Below, piece after piece: positions 51,560-60,033 of a stretch of DNA of 64,000 nt. The stretch spans positions 1 through 64,000 of the forward strand of contig NZ_WWEP01000009.1 in the NCBI RefSeq assembly GCF_009848495.1. The letters run 5' to 3'. The notes under the pieces are model-generated. The model searched no databases and was not told the DNA's origin. It saw nothing but the letters and a program-made list of their open reading frames with translations. A program made the translations under genes and the position numbers. Numbering within the stretch: the stretch's first letter is position 1; each line of letters opens with the position of its first letter. Source of the DNA: Flavobacterium sp. MK4S-17 (GTDB lineage Bacteria > Bacteroidota > Bacteroidia > Flavobacteriales > Flavobacteriaceae).

Positions 51560-51571
51560 TTGGTTGACCAA
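51560..51571. promoter_or_regulatory. Operator copy 2, on the acetylesterase promoter
   Basis: A second exact TTGGTTGACCAA lies between a TTG (51554-51556) and -7-like elements TATATTTA (51573-51580) or TATATTAG (51579-51586), 37 bases before the start codon. A bound repressor would block polymerase. Confidence 0.75.
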
Positions 51572-51607
51572 TTATATTTATATTAGCACCCAAACTATAG
51601 CGTAATT

Positions 51608-53509
51608 ATGAAAAGAATAATATTATTTATGCTTGCCCTTGTTTTTGGGCAGGCTTATGCAAAAGTTACACTCCCTAAATTCTTCTCCAGCCATATGGTA
51701 TTGCAAAGAGAAGCTCCCATAACCATTTATGGTTGGGCAGATAAGGGCAAAACTGTGAGTATTGAATTTGCAGGTAAAACGTTACAGGCAAAAGCCGATA
51801 ATAAAGGCGAGTGGAGTATAACTTTCCCTGCCATGCAGGCCGGGGGGCCATATACCGTAAATATAACCGAGGATAATAAAATTATATTTAATGATGTATA
51901 TATAGGTGATGTATGGTTTTGCTCAGGGCAGTCGAACATGGGGTGGAAACTGGAAAATGCTGTAAATGGCGAGCAGGAGCTTGCTAACGCCAGCCATGAA
52001 AAAATAAAACTACTTCAGGTTTCCAGGACTATGGCTGGCATACCGCAAAATGATATAGAAAAAGGTTCCTGGGCTACGAGTTCTCCGCAAAGTGCCGAAG
52101 GCTTCTCGGCAGTAGCCTATTTTTTTGGGCGTGAGCTTTATAATAAATACCAGGTACCCATAGGGCTCATCAATTCATCTTGGGGAGGCACAAACATTGA
52201 AGCATGGCTAAGCGCCGATGTTATGGGAAAACATCCTGAAGCGGCAAAAACAATAGCCAAAATGAAAGGTATTGATTTTAGCAATGTAATGAAAGATTAC
52301 AAGAAAGATTTTGATGCCTGGAATAAAAAAGCCGATAATGACGATGTGGGTTTGAAACAGCAGTGGTATAACAAAGATTATGACACTAAATCGTGGAAAA
52401 ATATTGAGCTGCCGGTATATTGGAAAAAAGCGAAAGTTGAGCCCAATGATGGTATAATATGGGTAACCCGCGAGTTTACACTTACGGAAAGAGACCTTAC
52501 AGAAGATGAGCTTACCCTGAGCATAGGGCGTGTGGATAACGAAGATATTACTTATATAAACGGCAACAAAGTTGCCGAAAGCACCAATAAAGACCTTGAG
52601 CGCGTTTACAATGTTGCAAAGGAAAATTTTACGCCAGGTAAAAATATAATTACCATACGTGTTAAAAATTCTGGTGATGTTGGCGGTTTCAGGAGCGATG
52701 CTTCAGCATTATACCTGCAAACGCCTTCAAGGAAAATAAGCCTGGCAGGCACATGGCGGTATGAAGCAGGCACAAAAGATATTGAACCCGTGCCCGTAAG
52801 GCAGCACCCCACTATTTATCCTACTTCATTATATAATGGCATGGTTGCCCCGTTTTTCGGTATAAAAATTAAAGGTATAATTTGGTATCAGGGTGAGGCC
52901 AATTCTAAAAACGCTGCTGAATATGCATCGCTTTTTAAAGCAATGATAACCGACTGGAGAAACCACTGGGGGCAAGACTACCCTTTTATATTTGCGCAGC
53001 TTCCCAACTACGACAACCAGAATGGCAGGTGGATAACACTACGCGAATCGCAAAGCAAGGCACTTGAGCTTAAAAATACAGGCATGGTTACACTTATTGA
53101 TGTGGGCGAAGATGATAATATACACCCTATTAATAAACAGGAACCGGGCAGGAGGTTTGCCGTTGTGGCACAAAACGTTGCCTACGGAGATAAACTGCCT
53201 GCAAGTGCGCCGGTTTATACAAGCTACAAGCAGGATGCAAATGCAATTTTTGTTACTTTTAATGAAGCAGGGTTTGAATTGAAAGGCAATACTAACGCCT
53301 TAAGCGGATTTACAATTGCCGGAAGCGATAAAAAGTTTTATCCCGCAAATGCCAGCCTGCAAAGCGATGGCAAAACTATAAAGGTTTGGAGCGATAAAGT
53401 ACAGAAGCCTGCTGCTGTGCGTTACCTATGGGCAGACGCACCCGGCAAGGTAATGCTTTATAATAAAGACGGCCTTGCAACGCCACCATTCAGGACAGAC
53501 AATTGGTAA
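51608..53509 (+). CDS. SASA-type sialate/carbohydrate O-acetylesterase, probable alginate acetylesterase
   Basis: 633 residues with a signal peptide (to AYAK). The catalytic SGNH-like domain is split: CSGQSNMGWKLE near residue 110 holds the nucleophile Ser, and DDNIHPINKQEPGRR near 495 holds the Asp/His pair. A galactose-binding-type jelly roll (about 255-385) is inserted between them, as in other SASA enzymes. The reaction is removal of O-acetyl groups from a sugar. Sharing the regulator operator with the alginate operon suggests it deacetylates bacterial (acetylated mannuronate) alginate before lyase action; this is inference. Closed by a bidirectional terminator at 53523. Confidence 0.85.
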   Translation: MKRIILFMLALVFGQAYAKVTLPKFFSSHMVLQREAPITIYGWADKGKTVSIEFAGKTLQAKADNKGEWSITFPAMQAGGPYTVNITEDNKIIFNDVYIGDVWFCSGQSNMGWKLENAVNGEQELANASHEKIKLLQVSRTMAGIPQNDIEKGSWATSSPQSAEGFSAVAYFFGRELYNKYQVPIGLINSSWGGTNIEAWLSADVMGKHPEAAKTIAKMKGIDFSNVMKDYKKDFDAWNKKADNDDVGLKQQWYNKDYDTKSWKNIELPVYWKKAKVEPNDGIIWVTREFTLTERDLTEDELTLSIGRVDNEDITYINGNKVAESTNKDLERVYNVAKENFTPGKNIITIRVKNSGDVGGFRSDASALYLQTPSRKISLAGTWRYEAGTKDIEPVPVRQHPTIYPTSLYNGMVAPFFGIKIKGIIWYQGEANSKNAAEYASLFKAMITDWRNHWGQDYPFIFAQLPNYDNQNGRWITLRESQSKALELKNTGMVTLIDVGEDDNIHPINKQEPGRRFAVVAQNVAYGDKLPASAPVYTSYKQDANAIFVTFNEAGFELKGNTNALSGFTIAGSDKKFYPANASLQSDGKTIKVWSDKVQKPAAVRYLWADAPGKVMLYNKDGLATPPFRTDNW

Positions 53510-53522
53510 TATTTGGAATAAA

Positions 53523-53558
53523 AAATAAAGGCTGTTTAAATATAAACAGCCTTTATTT
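53523..53558. terminator. Bidirectional terminator between acetylesterase and ruvC
   Basis: A 16-bp stem AAATAAAGGCTGTTTA and complement with a short AATA-type loop; A-tract before and T-tract after. It overlaps the last bases of ruvC. Confidence 0.85.
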
Positions 53559-54104
53559 TATGCGGCTTTCATTTTGTTTTACAAACGCTTCCCAGCCCGA
53601 GTAACTTTTGCCTGCCACGGTTTTCCCTGAATTAAAAAAATGGCATACCGCTGCCGCGAGCCCATCGGTACTATCCAGGTTTTTTGGCAACTCCTTTAAT
53701 CCCAAAAGCTGCTGCAGCATTTTTGCAACCTGCTCCTTGCTGGCATTACCGTTGCCTGTAATTGCCATTTTAATTTTTTTAGGCTCATATTCGGTTATGG
53801 GTATCTGCCGGGATAAACCCGCGGCCATAGCCACACCCTGTGCCCTGCCGAGCTTTAGCATAGACTGGACATTTTTACCAAAAAAAGGAGCTTCAATGGC
53901 TATTTCATCAGGATGATGGGTTTCAATAAGTTCTATGGTACGCTCAAAAATCACCTTCAGCTTTACGTAATGGTCGTCATATTTGCTTAATTGCAGTTCA
54001 TTGAGCTGCAAAAACTGCATATTTTTATTTACAACCTTAATGAGCCCAAAGCCCATTATTGTTGTACCGGGATCTATACCTAATATTATGCGTTCTAGTG
54101 CCAA
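53553..54104 (-). CDS. ruvC: Holliday junction resolvase RuvC
   Basis: 183 residues. RNase-H-like fold with catalytic acidic residues in ILGIDPGTTIMGFG (Asp near 10), IAIEAPFFGKNVQSMLKLGRAQGV (Glu near 70), and the C-terminal DSTDGLAAAVCHF (Asp pair). It cleaves Holliday junctions in complex with RuvAB. Starts 6 bases after the small lipoprotein gene, likely one operon. Confidence 0.97.
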   Translation of the reverse strand: MALERIILGIDPGTTIMGFGLIKVVNKNMQFLQLNELQLSKYDDHYVKLKVIFERTIELIETHHPDEIAIEAPFFGKNVQSMLKLGRAQGVAMAAGLSRQIPITEYEPKKIKMAITGNGNASKEQVAKMLQQLLGLKELPKNLDSTDGLAAAVCHFFNSGKTVAGKSYSGWEAFVKQNESRIK

Positions 54105-54110
54105 TCAGTA

Positions 54111-54587
54111 TTATTGTACATTAATTATTACAGGAAGTATAAATTGTGTGGTTACAGGCACACCCTCCTTTTGCGCCGGCTCAATTTCGGGAAAACCGGT
54201 CAGCCTTGCTTTTATCAGGCTGTCAATGGCCTTTGTATTATAAGCAGTACTGTCAGCCGGGAACATGGGTTCAAATTTAAGGCTGGCATCCGAAAACACA
54301 GTAACTTCAACATCAATGGTATCTGCTTCAGGATAAAGCACAGCCAAGGTATCTGCTGAAAGTTTTTCCTGAATAATCCGGGCCATGGTTTCAAAAAAAC
54401 ATTCCTTTTTTTCTTCCTTATCCAGTATCGGCCCACATTCTGCTATTGAAGGATAAGCACTTACCTCGTTCCAGTTGATACGGGCAAGCTGCTCCTGCAA
54501 TAATTCATCTTCATCAGGCACTTTGCCTTCAAAAAAATTGCATGATACGCCAAGAAATATAAAAATCAGTGCTGCAATTCGCTTCAT
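54111..54587 (-). CDS. Small lipoprotein with TonB C-terminal-like end
   Basis: 158 residues. Signal peptide and lipobox FLGVSC (residues about 11-16), an acidic middle with AECGPILDKEEKKECFFETMARIIQEKL (two Cys that could pair), and a C-terminus VTVFSDASLKF...LPEI-like run FPEIEPAQKEGVPVTTQFILPVIINV that recalls the TonB C-terminal beta-alpha-beta strand pattern. Found upstream of ruvC with a 6-base gap. Function unknown. A TATTTTTG -7 element is at 54614-54607. Confidence 0.7.
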   Translation of the reverse strand: MKRIAALIFIFLGVSCNFFEGKVPDEDELLQEQLARINWNEVSAYPSIAECGPILDKEEKKECFFETMARIIQEKLSADTLAVLYPEADTIDVEVTVFSDASLKFEPMFPADSTAYNTKAIDSLIKARLTGFPEIEPAQKEGVPVTTQFILPVIINVQ

Positions 54588-54923
54588 TCCTGTAAGGAGA
54601 TTTAGCCAAAAATAAGCAAAATATTTAAAGCTGAACCTATTAATTAAGCCTAAGTTTTATGGGTGCGCCAATTGTACAACAATCAAAATAATTGTTACGG
54701 CCCATGCATGTAGTAATATTTCTACATAAATTTGTAACTTATTGTATAGCAAGTAACAAAAATATATATTTATATTTGCATTCCCGTTTTTGCCCTCTAA
54801 AATACTTTATTCGTTTTTAGAATAAACGGTGATTAGTATAACAAATTGAAATTATTATTAACTAATTAAAAACGTTTGATTTAAAAATATTTTTTACCCT
54901 CAATACCCCTAAATTAATTTAAT
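54588..54923. other. Divergent intergenic region with two -7 elements and a leader hairpin
   Basis: 336 bases. On the minus strand TATTTTTG (54614-54607) serves the lipoprotein-ruvC unit. On the plus strand TATATTTG (54771-54778) serves the T9SS protein and gives a leader of about 140 bases. That leader holds nested hairpins, outer CCGTTT (54783 side) with AAACGG near 54830 and inner TTTATTC/GAATAAA. No ORF is supported. Confidence 0.5.
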
Positions 54924-57900
54924 ATGCTGAATAAATTACACAAAAGTGCAATTGCTTTTGCAATTGCATTGTTATCCTTTGGTATAACCTATGGGCAAAG
55001 CCCAACGCTTCCCGCAAAAGGCTTTAATGTTTTTACCGAAACCAACTTAACGCTTATCACTAATGAGTCTGAAGGCCCTATAGCCTGCGGCGGAGATTTA
55101 ACCATTGCAGGAAACTACCAGGCAGCACTACACAGCGCAGGAAGCTTTACAGTAAATAATGTAAAGATTGGCGCCCTGATTAACGGCAAAGTAATTTACC
55201 AGTCGGGCAACTCATTACAAATACACCAAAATGCCTATGTAAAAATAGGAAATGGGCAAGGCTCCTACGTTTGGTATTATGACCAGAATAATGCGGCTTC
55301 GCCAATAAGGGTAACTCCTTCCTCAAATTACGACTCTTCTCCTAAAATTATGTTGCAGACCAACTCCAACCAACTTGGGGTGGGCGTTAACAACAATCCT
55401 GTTATACAAGGAGGATTGCTTGATTTTTCACTTGCTTTCCAGGAAATGAGGGCTACATCATTAAGCATTTCACAATGTACTGACAATGCACAGCTAACTA
55501 ATGCAAATGGCCAGCCAATACCCAATAACAACCTGCCGAACCAAATAAAAATTAACCTGCAGAATGGTATTAATTACCTTAATATAAAAGGTTCGGACAT
55601 GAATAATGTGCAGGTATTTAATTATAACCAGCAGCCAAGCGCATCAAAAATTTTAATTATCAACGTTGATGCACCCGGCACTTTTAACTGGAATGTATGG
55701 AACCAGACAGGTATAGGTTTTCAGCAATGCCCTTACGTACTTTACAATTTTTATAATACAACACAGTTAAATATTTCCGGAAACGGTTCGGTTGAAGGTA
55801 CCGTATATGCACCTTTTGCCAATGTAAACAAAACAGCCAACCAGTCGAACATCGAGGGTCAGGTTATAGCCAAATCATTGGTTCATGGTGGCGGTGAAAT
55901 GCACTATGCTGCATTTACACCATCGGTAACAGGTTGCGCGCCGGTTCCTGGAACGCCGCCTACAGCAGCGTTTACACCTAATAATACTTCACAGTGTCTT
56001 GTAAATAATGAATTTGTTTTTAACAACACTTCCAATACCGGAACGGCAGTACAGCCGGAAGCCCCTATAACCTACGCATGGGATTTTGGCGATGGCACTT
56101 CCAGCACCGATATGAACCCTGCAAAAGTTTATACCACAGCAGGCACTTATACAGTTACACTTACTGCAACCAATACTTATGGTACAGATACAAAAACACT
56201 GCAGGTAATGGTTTACCCATCTGTTGATGCTGTTGTTACACAATCAACCGTAAGCTCAGGGCAAGGCTCAGTTACCAAGCAATTTGTGCTTACAAACAGC
56301 AATAGCTTTGGTAATTTTTCATGGTCTTTACCGGGAACAGGCACAAATTTATTTGAAAACCAAAGTACTGTAAACTTTAGCTTTACTGCGGCTGGCTATT
56401 ATGAAATAACAGTAAATACAACTGACAATAACGGCTGTATAAACACTACCATTATACCTGTTGTAATTGCTTCTGATGAAGTTAATACAGGAAACGAGGG
56501 TGGTTTGGAAAGCGAAAGCCTTGGCGATGCTTTATCTAAAAGGTATGTACACCGTAAAATGAAAAGCATCCCTACAGCTATAACAAAATCTGAAGCTACA
56601 TTATATAATAAGAGCAGGATGATTGCGCTGGCATCGGCTAATAATATAGCCGCCCGCGGAAAAAGCAAGCAAATGCTTCTGGAAATGTTCCCTACCCAAA
56701 TGGTAAATGGTGATGCAGCCCACGTAACATCCCCTACAGATATTTTAGATTATACCATAGCGGAAGAAGTATTGAGTGTTGACTTTTCTCAAAGCAACAA
56801 AACCAAAGGTGTTGTATTAGGAGTAAGGACTAGCAATAAAGTTTATAACCACACTAAAGCATCTTGCGACAGGCTGCGCGGTGCTGAAATTTTAAATGTG
56901 AAAACAGTTAAGCTAAACGGTTATAAATTCCTTATGCAGGCTATAAAGCAAAGAAACGGCGTTACTGAATATGCTATTTCATTTGCTGTAGGCAAAAATA
57001 CAAACGATGATTTTTACACGCTGCAAAGCAACTGGTTTGTAAAGGAATATACCGCATCAAACGATGTGTATAACTTTCAGGTATGGTCAACAGTTCCTGA
57101 AAACACCGAAAAGCTGGTGAAGGATATTTTACAAAACCTTATATCTTTTATACCTGTTCAGCAAACTGAAATACAGAAGCTGCCTAAAACCTACGCTTCA
57201 AAAGTATCAAGGGAAGGGCTTGATATAGTTGTAAAACTGAAAAGCACAGAAAAAAACCAAAGCATTGAAATTGCAATGGATGAAGTATATACGGAAACCA
57301 ACGGCTTTGCTTTAAGGTACAATCCTTTTATTTCAGAAAAAGAGCAAACTGTACACCTTGAAATAAAAGATGGTTATGAATATGACGGCTTAATTAAAGT
57401 GAATGGCGTGGTACAGGATGCCTTTTACCATGCAGATGGTAACTGGGGCCTTGATTATGATTCAAAATACACTACAATTAACAATTATCAGGTATTTAAT
57501 AATTTTGACAGGGAATATAAAGAAGGGGAACTGGCTGTACACAGAAATGTAAAACTACAGGCGCACAGCGAATATGATTACTTAACATTATATAAATCAT
57601 TACTGCCCGGGCAATTGCCTGATGACTATACAGGCTACCAGTATCTTTCATTTAAAGCCAAAGGAAGCGGCCTGTTAGAACTGGGGCTTATCAAATCGTC
57701 TGTTGAGAACTGGAAACACCAGTACAGGGCAGTGATTAATGTTGGTGAAGAAGAGCAGACTTATTATGTACCTTTCAGTTTCTTTACCTCAACCAAAAGC
57801 AATAAAAAAATCACAGCTGATGATTTAACCATGATAACTTTTACATTCCTTCCTGTAGAGGCCGGCACTAAGGATTTAGACCTGACTATAGAAGATGTGA

Positions 57901-58202
57901 AGTTCACAAATATGGCACCTCAGGGCTTTGAAGATTTACTAAACACTATGAAGAATGAGTTTATGGTGTACCCTAATCCTTCACTTGGTAATGTAAGTTG
58001 TTTACTATATACAGATGTTGCAACAGCAGCTACAGTAACGCTGCATGACATAACAGGCAAGCTTATTTATTCAGCTCCTGTAAACCTTACAGAAGGCAAA
58101 AATGAACTGGACTTTAATTTTAACGTACCATCAGGAATGATGTTCTTTAACATTACCAGCGATAAAATAAACTATGGTACTTCAAAAATCATATTCAAGT
58201 AA
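54924..58202 (+). CDS. T9SS-exported choice-of-anchor A / PKD surface protein
   Basis: 1092 residues. Signal peptide (to TYGQ), a choice-of-anchor A domain (about 25-330; IACGGDLTIAGNYQAAL, VEGTVYAPFANVN), a PKD domain (about 345-435; ITYAWDFGDGTSSTDMNPAKVYTTAGTYTVTLTATN) and a second PKD-like repeat (to about 515). A large region of unclear fold (about 540-990) follows, with a jelly-roll-like end, and a T9SS type A sorting domain (MVYPNPSLGNVSC to STSKIIFK-like C-terminus). The order suggests a large adhesin or matrix protein of the cell surface. No catalytic motif is visible. Monocistronic with its own promoter and terminator. Confidence 0.8.
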   Translation: MLNKLHKSAIAFAIALLSFGITYGQSPTLPAKGFNVFTETNLTLITNESEGPIACGGDLTIAGNYQAALHSAGSFTVNNVKIGALINGKVIYQSGNSLQIHQNAYVKIGNGQGSYVWYYDQNNAASPIRVTPSSNYDSSPKIMLQTNSNQLGVGVNNNPVIQGGLLDFSLAFQEMRATSLSISQCTDNAQLTNANGQPIPNNNLPNQIKINLQNGINYLNIKGSDMNNVQVFNYNQQPSASKILIINVDAPGTFNWNVWNQTGIGFQQCPYVLYNFYNTTQLNISGNGSVEGTVYAPFANVNKTANQSNIEGQVIAKSLVHGGGEMHYAAFTPSVTGCAPVPGTPPTAAFTPNNTSQCLVNNEFVFNNTSNTGTAVQPEAPITYAWDFGDGTSSTDMNPAKVYTTAGTYTVTLTATNTYGTDTKTLQVMVYPSVDAVVTQSTVSSGQGSVTKQFVLTNSNSFGNFSWSLPGTGTNLFENQSTVNFSFTAAGYYEITVNTTDNNGCINTTIIPVVIASDEVNTGNEGGLESESLGDALSKRYVHRKMKSIPTAITKSEATLYNKSRMIALASANNIAARGKSKQMLLEMFPTQMVNGDAAHVTSPTDILDYTIAEEVLSVDFSQSNKTKGVVLGVRTSNKVYNHTKASCDRLRGAEILNVKTVKLNGYKFLMQAIKQRNGVTEYAISFAVGKNTNDDFYTLQSNWFVKEYTASNDVYNFQVWSTVPENTEKLVKDILQNLISFIPVQQTEIQKLPKTYASKVSREGLDIVVKLKSTEKNQSIEIAMDEVYTETNGFALRYNPFISEKEQTVHLEIKDGYEYDGLIKVNGVVQDAFYHADGNWGLDYDSKYTTINNYQVFNNFDREYKEGELAVHRNVKLQAHSEYDYLTLYKSLLPGQLPDDYTGYQYLSFKAKGSGLLELGLIKSSVENWKHQYRAVINVGEEEQTYYVPFSFFTSTKSNKKITADDLTMITFTFLPVEAGTKDLDLTIEDVKFTNMAPQGFEDLLNTMKNEFMVYPNPSLGNVSCLLYTDVATAATVTLHDITGKLIYSAPVNLTEGKNELDFNFNVPSGMMFFNITSDKINYGTSKIIFK

Positions 58203-58220
58203 AACATAAGTTCAGATAAA

Positions 58221-58256
58221 AACAAAAAGAGCTGCCAAATGGCAGCTCTTTTTGTT
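58221..58256 (+). terminator. Terminator after the PKD surface protein gene
   Basis: A 16-bp stem AACAAAAAGAGCTGCC and complement with loop AAAT, flanked by A- and T-rich bases. Confidence 0.93.
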
Positions 58257-58295
58257 TTACGTGTATATTAATTTTGCCTTATTGCTATAAATCAA

Positions 58296-58325
58296 AAAAG
58301 CCCTCCAATTTAATGGAAAGCTTTT
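58296..58325 (-). terminator. Second hairpin downstream of tRNA-Asp
   Basis: On the minus strand AAAAGCTTTCCA and TGGAGGGCTTTT pair over 12 bp if two G-U wobbles are allowed, followed by TT. The 75 bases between it and the first terminator hold no gene, only a small CCCG-GAAA-CGGG hairpin. Confidence 0.5.
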
Positions 58326-58400
58326 CATTGGTCTAACTACTAAACCTACCCGTTTCCGGGCATAAACAACACAACTATCTTTAATATTGTTTGGCGCAAA

Positions 58401-58423
58401 AAGCCCCGCTGTTCGCAGGGCTT
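58401..58423 (-). terminator. Terminator of tRNA-Asp
   Basis: On the minus strand AAGCCCTGC / GCGGGGCTT with a 5-nt loop and one mismatch, then TTTTTG, 10 bases after the tRNA 3' end. Confidence 0.75.
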
Positions 58424-58433
58424 CTTTTGCTAC

Positions 58434-58510
58434 TGGCGGTCTGGACGGGACTCGAACCCGCGACCCCATGCGTGACAGGCATGTATTCTAACCAACTGAA
58501 CTACCAAACC
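58434..58510 (-). tRNA. tRNA-Asp (anticodon GTC), CCA encoded
   Basis: Acceptor arms GGTTTGG/CCAGACC (one G-U), anticodon stem-loop CATGC-CTGTCAC-GCATG with anticodon GTC, T-loop TTCGAGT, discriminator G. The 3' CCA is encoded, unlike in the Gln and Leu genes of this window. Confidence 0.95.
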
Positions 58511-58528
58511 AGTGCTTTATTGCGGTTG

Positions 58529-58558
58529 CAAATATACAACAGAATTTCACTTCTCCAA
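58529..58558 (-). promoter_or_regulatory. Promoter of tRNA-Asp
   Basis: On the minus strand TTG (58558-58556), 19 bases, TATATTTG (58536-58529), exact consensus. Confidence 0.65.
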
Positions 58559-58596
58559 ACTTTTTGAAACAAAAAGATAAAAAAATTTCACCCTGC

Positions 58597-59523
58597 TTAT
58601 CCAAACTTTTGTTTTTCAACCAGGTAAGTTGTCAAAATTTTTTCAAATTTTTCATCTACCGCTACAGGCACATATTTAATTTGATATTGCATGCATGTTT
58701 CGGCTATTTTTTTAAAGTAGCCGGAAACAAGTTTTTCATACTCTTCCTTTACGTTTTCAGCAAAAAGGTTTACCTGCTCACCTGTTTCCGTATCAATAAA
58801 TTTTCTTGGCGCATTATCAAAATCAAAGCGCAATTCTGTTTTCCTGTCGGTAACATGAAACAGCACTACTTTGTGCTTATTATGCTTAAGATGCTGTAAT
58901 GCATTAAAAAGTTCATCATCATCACCCATCTGAAACATATCGGTAAACAAAATAATCATGGACCTGCGATGCATCTTCTGTGCTATTTGGTGAAGAAAGG
59001 TAGCTGTATCTGTTTTTTTCTGCCCTTGTGGGGTTATCAAAACATTTTCCAGCTTATCCAACAGCATCCGGTGATGCCTGCCACTTCCTTTTTCAGGCGC
59101 GTAAAATTCATAGCTGTCAGAATATATACTTAGCCCTGCTGCATCACGCTGCCTTTTGAGCAAATCCATCAACACTGCTGACGCAAGAACACTAAACCCT
59201 ATTTTATTTTCATAAAAGCTTTGCCCTGCTTTTAATGCAGGATAATGCATGGATGAGGAATTATCTAATATAATATGACAGCGCATGTTAGTTTCTTCCT
59301 CAAATCGCTTTGTATATAGCTTATCAGTGCGTGCAAAAAGCTTCCAGTCGATATGGCGGGTGCTTTCGCCGGAGTTATACACCTTATGCTCTGCAAACTC
59401 CGAAGAAAAGCCGTGAAAAGGGCTTTTGTGCATTCCTGAAATAAAACCTTCCACTATTTGGTTTGCCAAAAGTTCCAGATGTGAAAATGCAGATATTTTT
59501 TCTAATTGTGCTTCAATCTTCAT
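58597..59523 (-). CDS. DUF58 protein with von Willebrand A fold
   Basis: 308 residues from the ATG at 59523; the TTG two codons earlier lies within the -7 element. Signature GESTRHIDWKLFARTDKLYTKRFEEETN (DUF58, about 50-80) followed by HIILDNSSSMHYP, a MIDAS-like DxSxS metal site (about 85-97), and IILFTDMFQMGDDDE. DUF58 proteins usually act with a MoxR-type AAA+ ATPase; none is adjacent here, only trxA upstream. It is cytoplasmic, without transmembrane segments. The promoter lies so close that the mRNA may begin at the AUG. Confidence 0.88.
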   Translation of the reverse strand: MKIEAQLEKISAFSHLELLANQIVEGFISGMHKSPFHGFSSEFAEHKVYNSGESTRHIDWKLFARTDKLYTKRFEEETNMRCHIILDNSSSMHYPALKAGQSFYENKIGFSVLASAVLMDLLKRQRDAAGLSIYSDSYEFYAPEKGSGRHHRMLLDKLENVLITPQGQKKTDTATFLHQIAQKMHRRSMIILFTDMFQMGDDDELFNALQHLKHNKHKVVLFHVTDRKTELRFDFDNAPRKFIDTETGEQVNLFAENVKEEYEKLVSGYFKKIAETCMQYQIKYVPVAVDEKFEKILTTYLVEKQKFG

Positions 59524-59526
59524 ATT

Positions 59527-59558
59527 CAAATATAATCAAATTGACAAACCATTTACAA
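59527..59558 (-). promoter_or_regulatory. Promoter of the DUF58 gene, possibly leaderless
   Basis: On the minus strand TTG (59558-59556), 21 bases, TATATTTG (59534-59527). Only three bases separate the element from the ATG. Confidence 0.55.
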
Positions 59559-59563
59559 TAAAA

Positions 59564-59585
59564 AAGCCCTGAACAAACAGGGCTT
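59564..59585 (-). terminator. Terminator of trxA
   Basis: On the minus strand AAGCCCTG / CAGGGCTT with a 6-nt loop, then TTTTT. It lies between trxA and the DUF58 gene, overlapping the DUF58 promoter's upstream side. Confidence 0.85.
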
Positions 59586-59606
59586 CTCTTTAAATTATAA
59601 AGATTA

Positions 59607-59924
59607 TTACAGTAATGCATCAATAGCATCAGTATATGTTTGCTTAGGGGCAACGCCAACCTGCCTGCCTACAACTTCTCCATTTTGGAAAACAAGTACA
59701 GTAGGTATGTTTCTTATACCATATTTTGCAGCAAACTCTTGGTTGGCATCAACATCTACTTTACCAACTACTGCTTTGCCGTCATACTCCTGGCTTATTT
59801 CTTCTATAATTGGGCCTACCATACGGCAAGGTCCGCACCATGCAGCCCAAAAATCTACTAATACCGGTTTATCTGATTTTAATACTACTTCTTCAAAAGT
59901 AGCATCTGTTATTGCTTGTGCCAT
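59607..59924 (-). CDS. trxA: Thioredoxin
   Basis: 105 residues. Active site DFWAAWCGPCRM (Cys 32/35 region), cis-proline in IRNIPTVLVFQNGEVV. It is the general cytoplasmic protein disulfide reductase and the canonical counterpart of the cysteine-free homologue at 14910-15206. A TAACTTTG -7 element lies at 59957-59950. It has its own terminator, so it is not in an operon with dnaE or the DUF58 gene. Confidence 0.97.
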   Translation of the reverse strand: MAQAITDATFEEVVLKSDKPVLVDFWAAWCGPCRMVGPIIEEISQEYDGKAVVGKVDVDANQEFAAKYGIRNIPTVLVFQNGEVVGRQVGVAPKQTYTDAIDALL

Positions 59925-60033
59925 ATTAAAATATCGTTAGTTTATATAACAAAGTTACTTATTATAGATTTAATAAAAGTTAAAGATATATTAGTTTTAA
60001 CTATATAAATATAGATAAAATTTATTAGGAAAT

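Noticed and set aside
58326..58400. tRNA-like or gene remnant downstream of tRNA-Asp
   Set aside because: GGTTTAGTAGTTAGACC on the minus strand resembles the 5' part of tRNA-Asp and a CCCG-GAAA-CGGG hairpin is nearby, but no full tRNA or convincing protein fragment can be built.
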